DNA of 64,000 nucleotides from Promethearchaeota archaeon (GTDB taxonomy: Archaea; Asgardarchaeota; Lokiarchaeia; Sigyniarchaeales; Promethearchaeaceae): assembly GCA_016933055.1 (NCBI GenBank), contig JAFGBS010000009.1, positions 447,590-511,589 of the forward strand. Direction: 5' to 3'. This document shows, piece after piece, positions 31,381-41,316 of the stretch. Made by a program: the position numbers and the translations under genes. The notes under the pieces are model-generated. The model saw only the letters and a program-made list of their open reading frames with translations. It did no database searches and was not told the origin of the DNA. The first letter of the stretch is position 1, and each line of letters begins with the position of its first letter.

Positions 31381-32562
31381 ATGCCGAGACAAGGAATAAG
31401 AGATCGTGTAGCTATCATAGGGGTGGGATATCTTAAATTTGGAGAAAGCTGGGAAAAGAATGCTGAAGATCTCTTAATAGAAGCGGTATATAATGCGTAT
31501 AATGATGCGGGTATAAAGGAACCACAAGAAGAAATTGATGCGGGATGGGTGGGAATCCAGTATTATTTTACGGGACTTTCTGGTTCAACGTTAGCTGACT
31601 ATATCAAACTTTATGGAAAACCCATGACTCGGGTGGAAAATTTCTGTGCCTCGGGTATGGATGCATTTCGTAATGCTGCTAATTCAGTAGCTGCGGGAAC
31701 TGCGGATATTGCATTAGCATGCGGAGTTGAAAAACTTATGGATGAGGGAGGATCGGGTCTACCTGGATTTCGGGAATTTGGACATCCTGTATTGCCGTTA
31801 CCCTCTGCACCAGCCATGTTCTCAATGGCAGCAACGCGTTCATTTCATAAATGGGGATGGACAAAAGAGGATATCGGACGAGTAGCTGTAAAAAATCATG
31901 CCAATGGTGTACATCATCCTATGGCTCACTTCCGAAAAGCAGTGGATTTAGAAACCGTTCTAAGTGCTCCTATGATATCTGATCCCCTCGGTCGGTTTGA
32001 TTGTTGTGCAATGAGTGATGGAGCAGCAGCTCTGATCTTAACCACTCCCGAGATTGCAGAAAGTTATGCTCATGCGGGTGATTATGTACTAGTTAAAGCA
32101 AATGCAATTGCGGTGGAGACGATGACACCGTGGTATAAACCCTCTTATACATTTACTGAATTTAATTCCACAGTGAAAGCAGCAGAACTTGCATATAAAG
32201 AAGCAAAAATTACAAATCCTAAGAAGGAGATCTCTTTTGCAGAAGTACATGACTGCTTTACTATAACTGAATTAATTGATTGTCAAGATTTACAATTCAG
32301 TGATCCGGGTAAAGCTGCTGAAGATCTCAAAAATGAAAGATTCAATGCGGACGGAGAGCAACCAGTGAATATAAGTGGAGGACTTAAATGCTTTGGTCAT
32401 CCAATAGGCGCAACGGGATGCAGAATGCTCGTGGAAATCACTAAACAACTTCAAGGACGAGCCGATGGATTGCAGGTAAAAGATCCCGAATTGGGTTTGG
32501 CTCATAACCTGGGGGGCGCTTTCACCGTAGCAGCTGTGACAATTCTTGGCAAGAAAGAATGA
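31381..32562 (+). CDS. Thiolase (acetyl-CoA acetyltransferase/SCP-x-like)
   Basis: NFCASGMDA, EVHDCFT and GHPIGATG active-site motifs; ATG at 31381 preferred to the 31369 start overlapping the upstream gene. Confidence 0.92.
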   Translation: MPRQGIRDRVAIIGVGYLKFGESWEKNAEDLLIEAVYNAYNDAGIKEPQEEIDAGWVGIQYYFTGLSGSTLADYIKLYGKPMTRVENFCASGMDAFRNAANSVAAGTADIALACGVEKLMDEGGSGLPGFREFGHPVLPLPSAPAMFSMAATRSFHKWGWTKEDIGRVAVKNHANGVHHPMAHFRKAVDLETVLSAPMISDPLGRFDCCAMSDGAAALILTTPEIAESYAHAGDYVLVKANAIAVETMTPWYKPSYTFTEFNSTVKAAELAYKEAKITNPKKEISFAEVHDCFTITELIDCQDLQFSDPGKAAEDLKNERFNADGEQPVNISGGLKCFGHPIGATGCRMLVEITKQLQGRADGLQVKDPELGLAHNLGGAFTVAAVTILGKKE

Positions 32563-32702
32563 TCACCCTACGTTATTAAGTTAAAATCCTCATCTTTTTT
32601 TTTTCACATTTAATTAACATCCAATTTGGAATCGAGAGTATATCTTTCATTTAATGCTAAATAACGTAATGTTAAAATTTTCAGCGTAAATAGAAGTAGT
32701 AT

Positions 32703-32858
32703 ATGAAATATTCTAACCACAACCACCAAAAAAGTGCGGATAGTGACGAAATTGTGGTAGATTTACAACTCGCAAGCGATTCGAACACAATAAGGGGATT
32801 GAAAAATCTTGAATTCTTTATACGTAAACCATTTTGCGGTAGTGGAAGAGCTTGCTAA
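32703..32858 (+). CDS. Putative 51-aa small protein
   Basis: ATG-to-TAA ORF MKYSNHNHQKSADSDEIVVDLQLASDSNTIRGLKNLEFFIRKPFCGSGRAC; below the ORF-track cutoff; fills the gap before the converging gene. Confidence 0.35.
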   Translation: MKYSNHNHQKSADSDEIVVDLQLASDSNTIRGLKNLEFFIRKPFCGSGRAC

Positions 32859-32862
32859 ATAA

Positions 32863-34062
32863 CTAGCGAAATATACCCCTTTTTTTCATTTCATTTATTT
32901 CATCGTTGGAATATCCAATTGAAATAAGTAGTTCGTGAGTATTTTCTCCGACTTTTGGTGCGTTTCTATTAATTTGAAGGGAACTGGATCTAAATTTGAT
33001 GGGACTTCCAATCGATTTTATTTTTCCTGCTTTAGGATGGATTTCTTCTTTTATCATTTTCCGATCAATATAATGAGGTTCTTTTAGCGCTTCCCCAAAG
33101 GATTGGATAGGAGTAACACATGCTTCAAATTTTTCAAAAATCTTAATCCACTCTTTTTTGGTTTTGGATAGAAATTTCTTCCTGAATTTTTCATAAATTT
33201 CCTTTCTCTCCTCCCCACGTGCATACTGCTTCGGGATATATTGGGGTAATTCCAAAGCATTGCATAGATTTGTGTAAAATTTCATCTCGATCGCTCCTAC
33301 TGCCATGAATTTACCATCTTTTGTTCGATATATGGAATAGTAAGGGTGATTTCCTCCATGAAGAATATTCTCCTCTTGCGAGGTATTTGTGAATTCGAAA
33401 GCAGCAACCATTGGATTCATGGATAAAACACAGTCTGCCATGGAAATGTCCACATGATCCCCTTTCTTATCTGGGGCTCCCTCCCGTTTTTTTAATGCAG
33501 CAAGAATACCAATCACCGCATATAAGGCCCCTCCTATATCTGCTACTTGCACACACGGAATAACGGGTTGGGGATCCTCATGATCACGATGGATATTTAA
33601 TCCTAGCAATCCACTTAAACTTAAATAATTAATATCATGTCCTGCTTCTTTGCTTTTGGGACTCGTTTGTCCGTATCCCGTAATTGAGCAATAAACGATC
33701 GAAGGATTGATTTGTGACAGAGAATCATAATCAATTCCCAATTTCTTTGTTACACCGGGTCGAAAACCTTCCACTATGATATCAGCTTTTTTTACAAATT
33801 TTTGCACAACATCTAGAGCACCTTTGCTTGCTTTTTTTAAGTTAAGGCTAATAGATTTTGAATTACGATTCAAAATTGCATTAAAAGCACTAATAGAGGT
33901 ACCCTCATAGAAAGGAGGGGGATTACCCCAAAGAAAATTCGGATCTTCAATGCGGATGACTTCTGCTCCCAAATCTGCAAGGATCATACTGCAATAGGGT
34001 CCTGGGAGCATGCGTGAAAAATCAAGAACACGGATACCTTTGAGCGGGAGTGACTTACTCAT
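32863..34062 (-). CDS. CaiB/BaiF family III CoA-transferase or alpha-methylacyl-CoA racemase
   Basis: LKGIRVLDFSRMLPGPYCSMILADLGAEVIRIE...GYGQTSPKSKEAGHDINYLSLSG. Confidence 0.92.
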   Translation of the reverse strand: MSKSLPLKGIRVLDFSRMLPGPYCSMILADLGAEVIRIEDPNFLWGNPPPFYEGTSISAFNAILNRNSKSISLNLKKASKGALDVVQKFVKKADIIVEGFRPGVTKKLGIDYDSLSQINPSIVYCSITGYGQTSPKSKEAGHDINYLSLSGLLGLNIHRDHEDPQPVIPCVQVADIGGALYAVIGILAALKKREGAPDKKGDHVDISMADCVLSMNPMVAAFEFTNTSQEENILHGGNHPYYSIYRTKDGKFMAVGAIEMKFYTNLCNALELPQYIPKQYARGEERKEIYEKFRKKFLSKTKKEWIKIFEKFEACVTPIQSFGEALKEPHYIDRKMIKEEIHPKAGKIKSIGSPIKFRSSSLQINRNAPKVGENTHELLISIGYSNDEINEMKKRGIFR

Positions 34063-34124
34063 ACTTAGTGTTGAGGTTAGATGGTTAAAAAAAATTAGGA
34101 AAAAAACTTTGGAAAAAATTGAAT

Positions 34125-35954
34125 TTAACTCTGTTGATCCTCATCTCGTAAAACTCGTCTCAGAACTTTACCCACTAAAGTCTTTGGAAGTTCTTTTACT
34201 ATAGTAATCTCTCTTGGATACTTATACCAGCTGAGATTCTCTTTACACCATTCTATTATATCTTCTTCCGTAATTTTTCCGACATATTCCGGTTTTAATG
34301 ATACAGCAGCTTTTATAGTCTCTCCTATTTCGGGATCATCGGATTTTGCTCCATAAACCCCAACTTCGAGTATAGGTTCAAATTGGTATAAGAGATCTTC
34401 AACCTCTCGTGGAAATACGCTGTGCCCTTTGTATTTTATCATATCTCGTTTTCTATCTTTAATTCTGAGATACCCCTCACCATCAATAAATCCAATATCA
34501 CTTGTATAATACCAAATAATTCCGTCTTCGTCGGTTCTCAAAGCATATTTCGTTTCTTTCTCCTTGTTAAGATACCCTTTCATTATTTGAGGTCCGCTTC
34601 CGCAAATTTCACCTACATATTTCTCTTGTTCTTCGGGTTCTAAAACTTCAAATTCTTCCTCTGTTCCCATAAATTGCGGAAGGATAGTATCACCAACATC
34701 TGCATCCACAATCTTTAAGTAGGTGTCTGCAACGGGGAAGCCCACAGCGTTCTTCCTAGATCGATGGAATGGCGAGGCTGTTAACATTGGAGCAGCTTCC
34801 GACATACCATATCCTTCTATTATCAATGCACCTGTCAATTCCTCAAAGTTCTTTTTAACTTCATAAGGTAGAGGGGCGGCGGCCGATAAACACGCAACAA
34901 AATTTTCCATTTTTCCTTTATATTTCACAGATTTGGGGTCTTGATTTATTTTCTGCCACAAAGTTGGAACTCCGGGAGCAAAAGTAGCTCCTTGTTCGGA
35001 GATTACTTTCAACATACCAGAAATTGGATCTGGTGGAGTTGGGAATAAAATAAGTTTGTAACCTAACCATATACCAATACTCATCGCGATTGTTAGAGCA
35101 AACGAATGACTTAATGGAAGTACTACGATCATACCACCTTTACCACGTTGTTTCTCAACCTCTGGTAATTGGGTGGCAATCCATGAATGTCCTTGCTGAC
35201 AATTTGCAACGAGATTTAAATGTGTTAATTGAACCCCTTTTGGAGTGCCAGTAGTTCCTCCCGTATATATTAGGCATACTATATCATTTTCGGGATCTAC
35301 AGTTCGTTTAGGCAATGCTATAGGGGTCCCTACTGTAAAAATGTCTTGGAACTTTCTATAACGTAATCCATTGATTTTCCCTTCTGGCCATTCTTTCATA
35401 CGTGGGATTTTTCCCAGCATGTTTCCAAGGACTCTCTTGAAAGGAGACACATAATTTCCAATCCCACAGAGAACAATGGTCTCCAAAGTCTCAAATTTCG
35501 AGAGATCTTTACCATGTAAGTTTTCTTCGTAAAGATAGTCTAAAATAATGAGCATCTTCGCTCTCGAATCATTTGCTTGATAGACAATTTCTGCATAACG
35601 ATTGAGAGGAATAATGGGATTTGCAATGCCACCAGCTCTTAGGATACCATAGAATGCAATTACATACTGTGGTAGATTCGGAGTATCAATACATACTACA
35701 TCATTTTCTTTTATTCCCAGGTAACGTAAACCGGTTGCAAATTTATCCACTTGCTCATCCAGTTCTGCATATGTCATCTCCCAACCACTAAAATGTAGGG
35801 CAGGTGAGTTAGGAAATTCTTTAGCAATGCGTCGTAATGATTCATCTAACGGAATCTCTTCATAATCCAAATTTCGTGGAGTTTCTTCTGGCCAGAATTT
35901 CAACCATGGTTGTTCTACTTTCGGTATTTTTATCCATTTCATAATTATCACCAA
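34125..35954 (-). CDS. AMP-forming acyl-CoA synthetase
   Basis: YTGGTTGTPKGVQLTH P-loop, GYGMSEAAP, YTSDIGFIDGEGYLRIKDRKRDMIKYKG, PKTLVGKVLRR. Confidence 0.94.
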   Translation of the reverse strand: MVIIMKWIKIPKVEQPWLKFWPEETPRNLDYEEIPLDESLRRIAKEFPNSPALHFSGWEMTYAELDEQVDKFATGLRYLGIKENDVVCIDTPNLPQYVIAFYGILRAGGIANPIIPLNRYAEIVYQANDSRAKMLIILDYLYEENLHGKDLSKFETLETIVLCGIGNYVSPFKRVLGNMLGKIPRMKEWPEGKINGLRYRKFQDIFTVGTPIALPKRTVDPENDIVCLIYTGGTTGTPKGVQLTHLNLVANCQQGHSWIATQLPEVEKQRGKGGMIVVLPLSHSFALTIAMSIGIWLGYKLILFPTPPDPISGMLKVISEQGATFAPGVPTLWQKINQDPKSVKYKGKMENFVACLSAAAPLPYEVKKNFEELTGALIIEGYGMSEAAPMLTASPFHRSRKNAVGFPVADTYLKIVDADVGDTILPQFMGTEEEFEVLEPEEQEKYVGEICGSGPQIMKGYLNKEKETKYALRTDEDGIIWYYTSDIGFIDGEGYLRIKDRKRDMIKYKGHSVFPREVEDLLYQFEPILEVGVYGAKSDDPEIGETIKAAVSLKPEYVGKITEEDIIEWCKENLSWYKYPREITIVKELPKTLVGKVLRRVLRDEDQQS

Positions 35955-36025
35955 AATCTAATGATAGTCTATTCTTTGGTTAATGGACTAAATAAATGTA
36001 TATAACTCATCAATAAAATACGAAG

Positions 36026-36601
36026 TTACTTTATCTTTTCACATTGGCTTAAGATATTAAGAACTAGTTTTCTGACGGATTCTTTTACCTGAATTACTAC
36101 AAGACCGGCGGAAATTGGAGGATCTAAATCGGTTATCGGGGGTTGCCCATAGATCACCAATACATTTTCTTGGGAAAACATGATTACGGGTAATACTAAT
36201 AAATCTTCTTCCCCCTCTACATAGAGTATTACTCTTTTCTTCAATGATGTACAGTGTTGTATTGCTTGAATAGAGGATTTTTTTAAGATACCCGCGGGAT
36301 TTACGATTGATACGGGATAATAATCTGAAATGTCTATATCTATTTCAAATTTGCCTCGGTTCGTTTTTTTATCGATGATACACATTTTTAGATGATTTGA
36401 CAACTGGGAATCTGATAAAAAAGCGTTAGATACCACGTCTCCAACACAGATTATTTCTGGATTAATAATTGAATTTGATCGCAACCAATCTTTCACTTTA
36501 GGAATATTTTGAGAAATAGAACCAGGAAATAAGATGCCAATGGGGCTGGCGAGTTGTTTTCGAACAGAACTTGGTATTTTATAGGAGGTGTTTGGGTTCA
36601 T
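36026..36601 (-). CDS. GTP-dependent dephospho-CoA kinase (DUF359)
   Basis: GDVVSNAF, YVEGEEDLLVLPVI, YGQPP motifs; next to spt4/rpo7. Confidence 0.87.
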   Translation of the reverse strand: MNPNTSYKIPSSVRKQLASPIGILFPGSISQNIPKVKDWLRSNSIINPEIICVGDVVSNAFLSDSQLSNHLKMCIIDKKTNRGKFEIDIDISDYYPVSIVNPAGILKKSSIQAIQHCTSLKKRVILYVEGEEDLLVLPVIMFSQENVLVIYGQPPITDLDPPISAGLVVIQVKESVRKLVLNILSQCEKIK

Positions 36602-36645
36602 ATAAACACCGGGATATTTATTTTTTAATTGCTAAGTATGACGAA

Positions 36646-36840
36646 TCATCTGACTCGAAGAGCGTACTTTCCCGCAACGGTGATATTCATTTTCTTCGCG
36701 AGTTCTGAATTCTCTGGATCTAAAATGATACATATTCCATCAAATTTATCACTGAGAGTATGAGTTTTACATTGGGGACAAATATTCTTTCGCGTTATTA
36801 AATGACAGTTTCTGCACGCGCGTTCTTTATCTCGAGCCAT
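36646..36840 (-). CDS. spt4: Transcription elongation factor Spt4 (RpoE'')
   Basis: ACRNCHLITRKNICPQCKTHTLSDKFDGICIILDPENSELAKKMNI. Confidence 0.93.
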   Translation of the reverse strand: MARDKERACRNCHLITRKNICPQCKTHTLSDKFDGICIILDPENSELAKKMNITVAGKYALRVR

Positions 36841-36846
36841 TCTGTC

Positions 36847-37458
36847 TCACCCTTTTGCCTTAGATTTCGTGTTTTTCTTCTTCTCAGCCGTGCTTCCTTC
36901 CAACGCTGCTTTTTGAATTTCTTCAATTTCTTCTTGAATATATTCGAGTTTTCCCAGAAAAGGTTGGCGCATAGTTAATCCGATCTTCCCCGATCGCCCA
37001 CTTCCTACTGACACCACTATTACTCGGGCACGAACTAAATCTCCTACTTCTAAAGATCTACCGGTATCAGCACTGGTGAAGCGTGCATTTACATTTTCGA
37101 AATTCAATTTATCATTTGCAATCTGTGTGATGTGGCAAAGTCCATCGCTTGGTCCTAACCTGATGAATGCACCAAAATCTACCAACTCCACAACTTCGCC
37201 TTCGACTACTTCATGCATCAGAGGAGTATAGGTAAGAACTGTGAAGGTTACAGGATGGAAAGTTCCAGCTGATCCATGTATAATTTTTCCCGGACCAACA
37301 TCAATTATATCACAAATTGCAATTATGAAACCCAGTTCAGGATCCAAGAGACCGTGGTAGGAACGGGAGAGGATCTCATAAGCTGATTCTTCCTTGGGGA
37401 GTCCGAAGAGATCCGGAGCAATTTCTACAATATGGGATAATGTATAGAGATGATACAT
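36847..37458 (-). CDS. rpo7: RNA polymerase subunit Rpo7 (RpoE')
   Basis: FHPVTFTVLTYTPLMHEVVEGEVVELVDFGAFIRLGPSDGLCHITQI S1 domain; 6 nt from spt4. Confidence 0.93.
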   Translation of the reverse strand: MYHLYTLSHIVEIAPDLFGLPKEESAYEILSRSYHGLLDPELGFIIAICDIIDVGPGKIIHGSAGTFHPVTFTVLTYTPLMHEVVEGEVVELVDFGAFIRLGPSDGLCHITQIANDKLNFENVNARFTSADTGRSLEVGDLVRARVIVVSVGSGRSGKIGLTMRQPFLGKLEYIQEEIEEIQKAALEGSTAEKKKNTKSKAKG

Positions 37459-37842
37459 TTTTTAAACCAAAAAATAAGTGGTGATTGTTGAAAAAACTGC
37501 ATTTCTTTTTAATTTTTCTGAGGTCCAATAAGCTCATTAACCACCATGAGTAGGACTAGTTATTGATTGGGTATTCTATAATAGTGAATTTTCTATTCTT
37601 TCGTATATAAATATGAGATAATTTTATATCCTACAATTTGGTTCAATAAGCTAAATTATAGATGTAATATTGTGGCTCATCTCAGTGACGATATTAGATC
37701 CTATCCTAAAAGAGATCGAAAAACATGGATTGGATCGTTACATCCTTAAAAACCGAATCATTAAAAAAGCCTAAAAGTAGAGTAAATATATTAGTATAAT
37801 ATAAGAACTAAGGGCACATTATAACAATAACAAAAATAGGTT

Positions 37843-38217
37843 TTGCATGACATGAGTACGGAAGATTCATTAGACAAAATTCTCCGCGACTTGCTATCTT
37901 CAATTGCTGAGATCAAGGGTGCTGCTATAGTGAGTCCAGAAGGTCTCCCCATAGCAAGTGCACTACGACCAGATGTAGATGAAACACGAATTGCAGCAAT
38001 GACAGCGGCATTGCTGAGTCTTGGAGAAAGAGCAGGTCACGAATTAGACAAAGGCACATTAGAGCAAGTTTATGTGAAAGGGGAGCGAGGATATGTTCTG
38101 GTAATGAGTGCCGGGATGAATGCTGTACTCACTGTGGAAACTACGAGAAATATTCGACTCGGTTTGGTCTTCTTAGATTGTAGGAGAGCGTGCGAACGAA
38201 TCTCCCATCTAGTCTAA
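37843..38217 (+). CDS. Roadblock/LC7 domain protein
   Basis: LLSSIAEIKGAAIVSPEGLPIASALRPDVDETRIAAMTAALLSLGERAGHEL. Confidence 0.88.
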   Translation: MHDMSTEDSLDKILRDLLSSIAEIKGAAIVSPEGLPIASALRPDVDETRIAAMTAALLSLGERAGHELDKGTLEQVYVKGERGYVLVMSAGMNAVLTVETTRNIRLGLVFLDCRRACERISHLV

Positions 38218-38255
38218 ATTTCTAACCCTTATCGGTAAATTTCCTTTTTTCGTGT

Positions 38256-39242
38256 TCACACTTCCACTATAAGATGATAAACAGAGCTATTTGTACAAAA
38301 CAAAATATGCAACATATTTTCAATTGTTTGAAGTAGAGTCATATCAGTGATAGGGGTGTTGACTGTTTCAATTTCCTTGAATGAGTTCCAAGATTGACCA
38401 ATGTCATTAGAAATGCTTAAATTTATTCCAAATGACTCCTCATTTCTTTTAAATGCCATAATTAATGCGATATTCGGTGTAAAATTTCCATTTGCATCTC
38501 GTAATCGAATCAGATCAAAAACACCTATTCCAATTGGAATCGTGGTTTGTTCAGTGTATGACCACGTTTCTCCAAAATCGTCAGATATCGCTCTCAAGAG
38601 AAAATCTTGATTTTCTTCTTGGACATAGCAAAATATTTTGCGTTCACCCGCTTGAATAAGAACAGGATTTTTCATTTGGATCCCTGCAGAATTAAGATCA
38701 TCTTGATTATCAATCAAATCATCATTTGGTTCAATAAATACAGATGGAAACCAATTTTTACCAGTATCTTCACTAATATAGGTAAAACTTCTACCAGAGG
38801 CTTTGTCGAACACAGGTAATACAATTCGACCCATTTTCACAAAAATCGGTTGTTTCTTGACTTGCCATGCTACAGAATCCTCAAGAATTTCAATTGGAGA
38901 TTTCCAAGATTTTCCATAATCATAAGAAAATTGTTGTTTTAAATGGTGATCCAATGAATAGATCGTTTGGAGATTACCCATAAAATTTAGGTAGGTCACT
39001 TGACTAAAATCCAAGATTTCGTTAGATACACAAGAGAAAGGAGTCCCGATTGTTTTCCACTTATGAGATAGTACATCAAAATAATGGGATTCCACATAAT
39101 GATAATTATCATCCTTGTTAGATAAAGAGAATGAATAAATTGCAATAAATCCTCCATGCGGATGTTCAATAAGAGAAAGATTACTGAAATGACCAGCATT
39201 TTCATGTACAGGAAGTTGATACATGGTAGTATTTATTTTCAC
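38256..39242 (-). CDS. Sialidase-like BNR/Asp-box beta-propeller
   Basis: Four Asp boxes: SYDYGKSW, SEDTGKNW, SDDFGETW, SNDIGQSW; no obvious signal peptide. Confidence 0.8.
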   Translation of the reverse strand: MKINTTMYQLPVHENAGHFSNLSLIEHPHGGFIAIYSFSLSNKDDNYHYVESHYFDVLSHKWKTIGTPFSCVSNEILDFSQVTYLNFMGNLQTIYSLDHHLKQQFSYDYGKSWKSPIEILEDSVAWQVKKQPIFVKMGRIVLPVFDKASGRSFTYISEDTGKNWFPSVFIEPNDDLIDNQDDLNSAGIQMKNPVLIQAGERKIFCYVQEENQDFLLRAISDDFGETWSYTEQTTIPIGIGVFDLIRLRDANGNFTPNIALIMAFKRNEESFGINLSISNDIGQSWNSFKEIETVNTPITDMTLLQTIENMLHILFCTNSSVYHLIVEV

Positions 39243-39308
39243 AAGTCCTAGTTAGAAAATGAATTGTTTGAATTTTTCGAAAAAATAAAAATTAAAATAA
39301 AAATGATT

Positions 39309-40121
39309 TTATTCGACTGTAGACCCGCAAGAAGTGCAGAATTTAGCACCCAGCATTAATTTTGTGCCACAATTACTACAGAATCGTACTTCGGTAGTAC
39401 TGGGTGAGGTGGAAGGAGCTAATGGGACGATTGGTTCTGTAGTGTGTTTTGGTATCGTTCCACCACCAAAAACTATCAAAAGTCCGTTTGCTATCTTAAA
39501 CTGTGCTACTAACATTATGATACTCACAATCAAAATGGCAAGTGCAAGTACCAAAAGTAAAGTTGGGGCCATGAAAGCAATTAATGTTAAGGCAGTGGTA
39601 CCAAGCATAATATAGTTGGTAATTAGGTAGGTTCTAATTCCATCGGCTACCATCTGAAATCCTGGTGAACCTCCCACTTCGCTGGCATAAACCTTTATAT
39701 ATTTGTCAAAAGCAATCCAACCTAACAGATCACAAACCAACGCTGAGATTCCGACAATACTATTAAAAACTGATAATCCCAGACTGACGTAGAAATTAAG
39801 TGATATATCTATAATAGATACAATAGCACTTAGAATCAATGAAATCAGGAAAAATGTAAACGCCTTGATAAGCTCAGGATGTGGGCTTGAGTTTTTCGCA
39901 TTTGCTAAGCGTAATATCATTAAAATTCCTAACACGATAATTGCAATGGATATTCCCACCAAAACAATGATCAATATAATACCAAATATATAAGAAGCAA
40001 GAAATGCGAAACCTGTTACAAATGCCAGAAGAATAGAAACTACGGTTAATTGTAAAGATTTTTTGAAGTAGTCAGCATATTCATAGAGATTTTTTGCGGT
40101 ATTTTCATTCATCAAACTCAT
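39309..40121 (-). CDS. Integral membrane protein with C-terminal zinc ribbon
   Basis: Several TM segments, then RFCSNCGTKLMLGAKFCTSCGSTVE. Confidence 0.78.
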   Translation of the reverse strand: MSLMNENTAKNLYEYADYFKKSLQLTVVSILLAFVTGFAFLASYIFGIILIIVLVGISIAIIVLGILMILRLANAKNSSPHPELIKAFTFFLISLILSAIVSIIDISLNFYVSLGLSVFNSIVGISALVCDLLGWIAFDKYIKVYASEVGGSPGFQMVADGIRTYLITNYIMLGTTALTLIAFMAPTLLLVLALAILIVSIIMLVAQFKIANGLLIVFGGGTIPKHTTEPIVPLAPSTSPSTTEVRFCSNCGTKLMLGAKFCTSCGSTVE

Positions 40122-40243
40122 ACTTATGTCTCCTAGTTAAACTCTCTACAAGAAGTCTGATATTTTATTCGCTTAGAACTTATTAAAGCTAACTATATGA
40201 GAGAACATCGGGAAATACGTGAATAAAAGTTCTGAGATAATTC

Positions 40244-40318
40244 TGGTGCCGGTAGAGGGAATTGAACCCCCGTTAACGGATTCACAGTCCGTGCGCCTAG
40301 CCACTAGCAGATACCGGC
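40244..40318 (-). tRNA. tRNA-His(GTG), CCA encoded
   Basis: Minus strand GCCGGTA TC TGCT..GGCG C ACGGA CTGTGAA TCCGT TAAC GGGGG TTCAATT CCCTC TACCGGC A CCA; full cloverleaf by hand. Confidence 0.95.
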
Positions 40319-40344
40319 ATTATCTGTTAAAAAAATAAAATACT

Positions 40345-40545
40345 TTATTGCAGACGGTTATACTCTAATAGATCATCAATTAAGTTCACATGAGAAACCA
40401 ACATTCTTTTGCAGCAAAATCGGGTAATGCCCAGCTTCTTAAATATCTCTTTGGCTTTAATTCCCTCTTTTTGTAATCGCAAATATTCTTCATATTTATC
40501 TGCAATAAGCTTTCCGCATGTAAAGCATCGTATTGGGATTATCAT
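40345..40545 (-). CDS. rpo10: RNA polymerase subunit Rpo10 (RpoN)
   Basis: MIIPIRCFTCGKLIADKYEEY...GITRFCCKRMLVSHV. Confidence 0.95.
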   Translation of the reverse strand: MIIPIRCFTCGKLIADKYEEYLRLQKEGIKAKEIFKKLGITRFCCKRMLVSHVNLIDDLLEYNRLQ

Positions 40546-40606
40546 TATGGAATACCTTTATTTTATGAATTTACTTTTTGATATGGGGATCATTTAGTGC
40601 ATTGAA

Positions 40607-40852
40607 TTATTTACGTATTTTCTTTGCCTCACGCTCAGATTCTTTTAATACGACAATATCATTCAATCTTAACGGGCCCTTAATATTTCGGGTGAGGATA
40701 CGATTTTTATCTCGCCCATCGAGTATACGCACCTTTGCTTGAAGAATTTCGCCCGTAAGCCCCGTTCTGCCTAGTATACTAATTACTTCAGCAGTACATA
40801 CACTCTCTTCGTCATCACTTCTATCTTTTGATCTTCTTCCTCGGGAACTCAA
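40607..40852 (-). CDS. rps28e: Ribosomal protein eS28
   Basis: [57 protein letters not shown]. Confidence 0.94.
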   Translation of the reverse strand: MSSRGRRSKDRSDDEESVCTAEVISILGRTGLTGEILQAKVRILDGRDKNRILTRNIKGPLRLNDIVVLKESEREAKKIRK

Positions 40853-40863
40853 TCTATTTACCT

Positions 40864-41235
40864 CTATTTCTTGAGTGATTTAACTTTTGAAGCAATATCT
40901 TTTAGCGCAGATTCTTCTTCTTTGGGAATATTGACGACAGCAATGGCTGAGCATCCTACAGATAAATCGGCTGCTTTACCCAAATCATCTTTGGTATCAA
41001 CGAATACATAGGGGACATTTTTTTCATCACAAATCAATGGTAGATGAAATACGACTTGTGGGGGATCCACATCGCCAGCAATTACTACTAGTTTTGCTTT
41101 TTGCCGTTCTACATATTTTGTAGTTTCATTTATTCCTTTTCGGATGTTTTTCTTATCCAATTTAACAATACTAGATAAAAATTTTGTTACTTTCTTTTTT
41201 AATTCATCGGGGACTTCAATATTTACATAACTCAT
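40864..41235 (-). CDS. rpl7ae: Ribosomal protein eL8 (L7Ae)
   Basis: [49 protein letters not shown]. Confidence 0.95.
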   Translation of the reverse strand: MSYVNIEVPDELKKKVTKFLSSIVKLDKKNIRKGINETTKYVERQKAKLVVIAGDVDPPQVVFHLPLICDEKNVPYVFVDTKDDLGKAADLSVGCSAIAVVNIPKEEESALKDIASKVKSLKK

Positions 41236-41316
41236 TTTTTTTTACCTCGTTCAGGTTTAAGTTTTCTGTACCATCATTATTCATGGGTAACTCTTCAATA
41301 TGGAGTGGAAATTTAA

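Noticed and set aside
37459-37842. Possible ncRNA or small ORF in the divergent gap between rpo7 and the roadblock gene
   Set aside because: No convincing stem, C/D box or coding pattern was found; likely promoter DNA.
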